From the NCBI GenBank assembly GCA_027625915.1, contig JANTQA010000012.1, forward strand, positions 1,767,001 to 1,831,000: 64,000 nucleotides of DNA. Direction: 5' to 3'. Under the pieces are notes generated by a model. That model saw only the letters and a list, made by a program, of their open reading frames with translations, was not told where the DNA came from and did no database searches. Shown one piece after another: positions 58,991 through 64,000 of this stretch (position 1 is the first letter of the stretch; each line of letters opens with the position of its first letter). The position numbers were made by a program, and so were the translations under genes. This DNA is from Anaeramoeba flamelloides. Taxonomy: Eukaryota > Metamonada > Anaeramoebidae.

Positions 58991-60200
58991 TTAAAATTTA
59001 ATAATAATATGCCCGTTAAGTGAACATTTTATGTCTCTTTCAACAAAATTGTTTGGAGCACTAATTTTGGGAAATAAAATAAATATGTTTCCTTTATCAA
59101 TCAGACAACAACAAATGATCCCAAAGGTTTTTAGAAAGGTGTCTGGGAAAGAGTGAGGTTTTAAATGCTTCCTAATAGCACTTTCTTCTTTTAATCTTTT
59201 GCTACAAAAACATTTACTGGTATTTGGATAATAAAGGAGCAATAATTTTCACTTCTTTTTCAATTTCCTTATTCTAAAAAAAAACACAAATCACAACCTA
59301 CGTCTTCGAGTTCTCATATATTAAAAAAAAAAAGATAAATCAATGAAAAGGAAGTGAAATTTTTTTTCACATTTAGAATTCAAACACCACGAACAAAAAT
59401 AGCGATAAAAAGCCAAGAAAAACATTTTCAAATTTCAAAATGGTGTATTGGGTGTTTAGAAACAAAAAAAATGTGATTGCTTTTTGTGTTTAATAAAAAT
59501 TTAGTTAAAGAATAGGTATTGTAAATTTACGTTATTGGAAGAAGAAATAGCGGTTAATGAAGATGATAATGAATTCGATCGAGATAATTCAATTTGCTGG
59601 CTAGTTGGAATGTCTGCGTCTATTGGGTTCAAGGGTTCTCTTCTTTTTTATTATTATTTATAGTAAACGGAAAGGATCGTAACGTTTATTAAAAGAAAGA
59701 TAAAAGTTGGTTTGTTACGACTCTTGGGTTTCAATTTTGATAATCAAACTAAAAAGCAAAACCCCGATTGGGGATATTATTTACCTTTGTGTGTGTATTC
59801 GATTTATTTCAATTAGCGTCTGATCGGTTTCGATCTTTTTTGGGTTTCCCCAGCTTATACTTTCCAAATTCAGAAAATCAAAAGAATAAATGATAATCAA
59901 ATATCTATTATACGAGGGGCTTTCAAATGAATAATTTTTTAAACAGACCATTTTATAACAATTGAGATCAATTTTGTTTTCGATTTGCTGGTTCCTTCCT
60001 GTTATAATTTTTGCTTTGATCAGATATTCACCATCAGACAATTCCACAAACCGATAGCCTTTGTTTTTTGGGATATATTCGTTATTCGGTCGAAGGTTTT
60101 TACTGATAATGCAATTCCTGACAATTGTAAAATTCGTCTTGTGGTTGCTTAGAAATTGTGAAATATCTTTTAAGATCCATGGGTTGAAGAAGGAAGTCAT
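58991..60200 (-). CDS. Protein with RPA70N-like OB fold, multi-exon
   Basis: Exon 1 is 60200-59785: ATG, then LKDISQFLSNHKTNFTIVRNCIISKN, GYRFVELSDGEYLIKAKII, NCYKMVCLKNYSF and LIIIYSFDFLNLESISWGNP. This order follows the N-terminal OB fold of replication protein A large subunit (YRxxxSDG; xxIGNP), which binds checkpoint and repair partners. Exon 2 is 59642-59531 (phase-matched, Ser-rich linker with PLNPIDADIPTS). Exon 3 is probably 59273-59218 (acceptor TTTTTTAG), then a tiny intron from 59217 (16, 22 or 46 nt all keep the frame), then a last exon ending at 58991 with PHSFPDTFLKTFGIICCCLIDKGNIF. That gives about 264 aa, much shorter than RPA1 (about 600 aa); no DNA-binding OB folds were found. 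It may be an RPA70N-only protein. I am sure of exon 1, fairly sure of exon 2, and less sure of the rest. Confidence 0.6.
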
Positions 60201-63059
60201 AGTTTTTGAAAAACAAAAAAAAAATCTTATTAAAAAAAAAGCGTTTTTTGTTTTATTCTCTTCAAATCAGCCAAGAGCCTATATTTGGAAGAAAAAAATG
60301 AAAAAGTGTCGTTAGATTAAGTATGCACATTTTTGGGGTGTGTTTGGGAATACTGAAATTATTACCTTGTTGGGTTCGAGCGATTTTGTTTCTTGATTAA
60401 TTTCTTTTGAAGAAGAAAAGAGAAATTACAAAAAATTAAAAAAAAGAAAGTTGAAAAAAAATAAAACTCAAAAAAACTTACAACTATTTATAATTATTCT
60501 CTATTTGAGAACAGAGTTGTTTGGAGTTATTTGTTTTAAATTTAATTTTGGATCTATTGGAAATCCTTTGTTTCCAATTTTGATTAGATATTACGATTAT
60601 TTGGATAAAAAATTGAAAAATCTTTTCCAAGACTAATATTCAAAATTGTTCAGTCATGTGTTTCAAAGAAATAGAAAACCTTTTTAATAAGAAATATAAC
60701 AGCTTTACGAAAAATTTGCATTTATCTCTTGAGAAATTCAACCTTTTTTGTTTTGTATCCTTAGGTTACAACAGGCTAGGATCAAATTTTGGATTTCTTG
60801 AGAAAAAAAAAAATAATTTTATCTATTATACATTTTCCTTTCCCAATCTTTCACCGTTTTCTAGAATTTTATTTTCGAGAAGTATATTTGAATTTTATTA
60901 GTGAGCAATTTTAATATATTTTCTAAAAAGTAATTTTCTGATTACTAGTTTTTTTTTAAAAAAAGTGAATTTAAGGGATCACTACTCTTCGACAATAGGG
61001 GAGAAATATCCAGTTATATGATTGGAAATATTGTGTGTTTGTGAATATTATAGATCCTAAGTTCAAAATAATTATGATCTACAAAGAAAACCAGAAAAGA
61101 AAAGTTTTTTTTCTTTTAAATCCAATTTTTTTTTCAATTTTTTATTTCCTCAAAAGAAAATCTTTAAATTCATCTTATTTCAAACATTATAAAAATTTTT
61201 TATCTTATTTATGAACATTTTCATCATTAGTACACAATTAATAATCTTTGTTACCAAGAATATTAATATTATGAGTTATTTTCCCTTTTGAGATAATTCT
61301 TTTGGTAAACTAAACAATTAATATATTTAATTTACAGAAACTTTTAATATTGTTTTCATAAGTACAAGTATAACCATTATTTTTAGAAAAAATTTCACAA
61401 ATATTTTAAAATAAATTTTGTTTTAAAAAAACAAAAAGAAAAAAGTAAATGAAAAAAAAATAAATTAAAAAATTGAATAAAATAGAAAAAATGAATAATT
61501 AAAAAATAAGAAAAAATGATTTTGATCAAAAAAATATAAATTTATTTTGAGAAGAATACTGGATTAGATATAGAATATATTATATTTCTTTTAAAAAAAC
61601 ACCGATCTTTGATTGAAAAGGGATTTATTAAAAAAAGTCAATTTGAAAAAAAAAAGGTAATAAACTAAAATTAACTTTAAGAAATTTGAGGTTTTGTTAT
61701 TTTTTTAAAGTGGATATATTGTTATTAAAAAATCATATTTTCAAAAATTTTAAATTTTCAAAAGAAAATTATAATATTTTAATTACGTTCCAATGAAAGA
61801 GGCTCAAATTTTTTTATATTAATTTTAATTTTTATCAAATTTGTAGTTTTTTCATGTATTTCTTATGTGAAGATCAAATTTCCTCAAAAGATTATAATTT
61901 CTCTTATTTCTAATCAATTGTATGTAGATTATTCTCAGTGTAAAAGTGAATTTTTTATTTTTGGGTGGGTTCTTTAGGTATATAGCGGTTTTTAAATAAG
62001 AATTAGGTAGTTTTTTGTTTTCAAAAATAATTTATTTTTTTAAGCTCTACTTGTTCTATAACAAAATTTTCTAATATAAAAAACCTTGTAAAATTATTTG
62101 TAAAAATATTTTTTGATCAAAAATATTTTATTAAATAATAATCTTTATTATAAGTGGGGTTATCTAAAAGTGAAACTTGGTAAATTTTTAATATTTTTTT
62201 GAAAAATATTTTTCATTAATATGATATGTTATAGGTTTTTAGTTTGGTTTATTTATGATATTGTTGTTTTTATATTTCGAAATGTGTGAAATTTTGATTT
62301 TCAAAAATAGATTTAATTACAAAAAAAAATGGTTCGATAAATCTTATAAATGTGAAAACAATTATTTTTTAGTCAAAACTGGTTTTGTACCAATTTTTTT
62401 ATTATTTTTTTTTTTTACTTGAACAAAGATAAAAATCCACATATTATAAAATCAAAAACAGTTCAGAATATAATTTTTATAATCCCTGTAAAATTCAACT
62501 AAAAAAATCAGAGAAATAATTGAATTTTAGATTTTTATCTTTAATATTTGAGTCATTACCAACACGCTAAAAGAGCCAAGAGTGTTTTATTTTTTATTAT
62601 ACAAAATAATAAAATTAAAAAAGTATTACTTTTTGGGGAAATGTACAATTAGATTTTTAATTGGGAATATTACTGAGAATATAAAGTAAAATTCATAAAT
62701 ACACAAAATAAATTAACTTGAAAAAATAATCAATTATATTATTTTCAGTCAAATCAATTTAAATAATGTTGGCTGTGTTTATTATTATAATGTAATGAGT
62801 GATTTTGGAGATCTTAAAAAAGTTAATTTTATCAAAAAATTTTTACTAATTCATCAACAAAAGCTAAAAAACATACCAAAAGTTGGTATTATAAAACAAT
62901 ATTTATTGTGTTGAATCCCTGATTTTGTCTTAAATTGTCTTATTTTTTATTTTATTTTGATACCTTACATTGATTTTTCAGATTCATTAGATATCCTGAT
63001 TAAAAATTGAGTTTTTGTTTTTTTTTCCCAAATTGTTAATTGGTTTTATAGTAGGAAAA
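60201..63059. other. AT-rich DNA upstream of the RPA70N-like gene
   Basis: Promoter for the minus-strand gene presumably lies in 60201-60450. Plus-strand frames at 60451-60636 and 60656-60901 start with ATG but show no domain, family or intron evidence; I leave them out as genes. Nothing else seen up to the repeat at 63060. Confidence 0.4.
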
Positions 63060-63730
63060 AAATAACTAATATGAAAATAATCCCAGACAAGATTTTTAAT
63101 TGTAAATATTCAGTAAATTGTGGTGTAAAATATTTCCAATAAAGTGGGGCGAATTTAATTTAAAATATCTCTTTTTAACCCAATCTTCATTAAAGTATTA
63201 AAACATTCAAAATTGTTAACTATCATTTATCGATTCTTTGTAACAATTTAATCTGTTTCTTAGTATTGTATTAAATAAATAAATTATTTTAAATTTTCTG
63301 ATCTCGATTTTATCTGATATTTTTTAGGGATGAAAATCGGTGTTTAGTATTTTCTTTTTGATTGAAAAAACTGCTTTCATAACTTTTTTAATCTCGACAA
63401 AATTTAAAATAGAATTGAAAACATATTAGTATATTTTGTTGTTTAAAAATTGATTTGTAGTTTTTCCATATTTCCAGTTTTTTATTGAAATTAATAGTAC
63501 ATTATTTTCTCTAAAAAAGTGCTATTTTTTTTTTCATTTTTAGGAAATATTTCATCCAAGATATTCTGAAATAAATACCTTAGTCGTTTATTTAATTTTT
63601 ATTAATATTAAATTTAGTTTTGATAATTTCAATTAATGAATATTTTCACTAACGGATATTTTTTTATGAAATAGAAAAAAAAATGCCCCATTTTATTTAG
63701 AAATACCTTATATAATTTTTATATTCAATA
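63060..63730 (-). repeat. Dispersed repeat copy C (inverse of copy A)
   Basis: The reverse complement follows 29030-29740 in order: ATAAGGTATTTCTAAA (63690-63710), AAAAAGTGC against AAACAC followed by TTTTTGGAG-like sequence, ATCAGATAAAATCGAGATCAG (about 63298-63318), AGAATCGATAAATGATAG (about 63222-63239), and GATATTTTAAATTAAATTCG (about 63150-63170). Copy A and copy C are about 34 kb apart in opposite orientation. Confidence 0.6.
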
Positions 63731-64000
63731 AAATTATTTTTATAAATGAACAATTTTTAAAAACCTTGTAATAAACCTACCTAAATTTTCATTAAATTAA
63801 GGTGTTTATAGAATTATCAAGTAATTTCTTGGGTAAACTAAGTAGATCTAACTGTTTTTTAAGATTACAATGGGGTTTTATAGTGGCTTTCTACAGTTTG
63901 CAAAATGATAATTTTTATTCTTGTTTTTTGATTGGTTGAATGGTGTTTTGAAAAAGTGTAATTCCATTAATCATCATTCTAATAAGTGGGGGGGGGGGGG
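63731..64000. other. AT-rich end of window with a terminal G-run
   Basis: No gene. The last 13 bases (63988-64000) are all G, an isolated homopolymer in DNA that is otherwise overwhelmingly A and T; it may continue past the window. Confidence 0.6.

Overview
The window is nuclear DNA of a very AT-rich protist. Evidence for a eukaryote: spliceosomal GT-AG introns, a HUWE1/Tom1-type HECT ligase, an actin relative, a papain-family protease with signal and propeptide, BTB and RPA70N-like domains, and long low-complexity protein tracts. The standard genetic code fits (TAA and TGA both end genes). Composition, KE/NT-type dipeptide tracts and gene style suggest an amoeboid protist such as an anaeramoebid or dictyostelid-like amoebozoan; that assignment is inference.

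Layout. 1-512 is a fold-back element with perfect 87-bp arms. 1829-3891 (+) is the 3' exon of a degenerate CAMK-like pseudokinase with a KA1-like C-terminus. 8793-9893 (-) is a protein of unknown function with an NT-repeat. 13564-28856 (+) is a giant HUWE1/Tom1 homologue, with three small exons, a 2.6-kb intron and an 11.4-kb last exon. 31256-32053 (-) and 43111-43908 (+) are two nearly identical 265-aa mini-actin genes in inverted repeats of about 1.7 kb. Between them lies a 1037-aa BTB protein (37289-40402, -) with an amidotransferase-like C-terminus. 48480-49460 (-) is a papain-family protease gene interrupted at three A-runs. 50608-51838 (-) is a 5'-truncated LINE with perfect target-site duplications. 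53570-54178 (-) is an exon of a coiled-coil-like protein. 58991-60200 (-) is a multi-exon gene starting with an RPA70N-like OB fold.

The gene-poor DNA, more than half of the window, is about 80-85% AT by eye. It holds several fold-back or MITE-like families, including one with TA target sites present three times, a dispersed repeat of about 0.7 kb present three times, TA microsatellites and T/A runs. I saw no rRNA, convincing tRNA, CRISPR array or virus-derived element.

The genes do not form a pathway. The most unusual content is the mini-actin pair, which keeps actin subdomains 1 and 3 but lacks most of 2 and 4; the BTB plus amidotransferase-like fusion; and the pseudokinase with a partly conserved relative 51 kb away.
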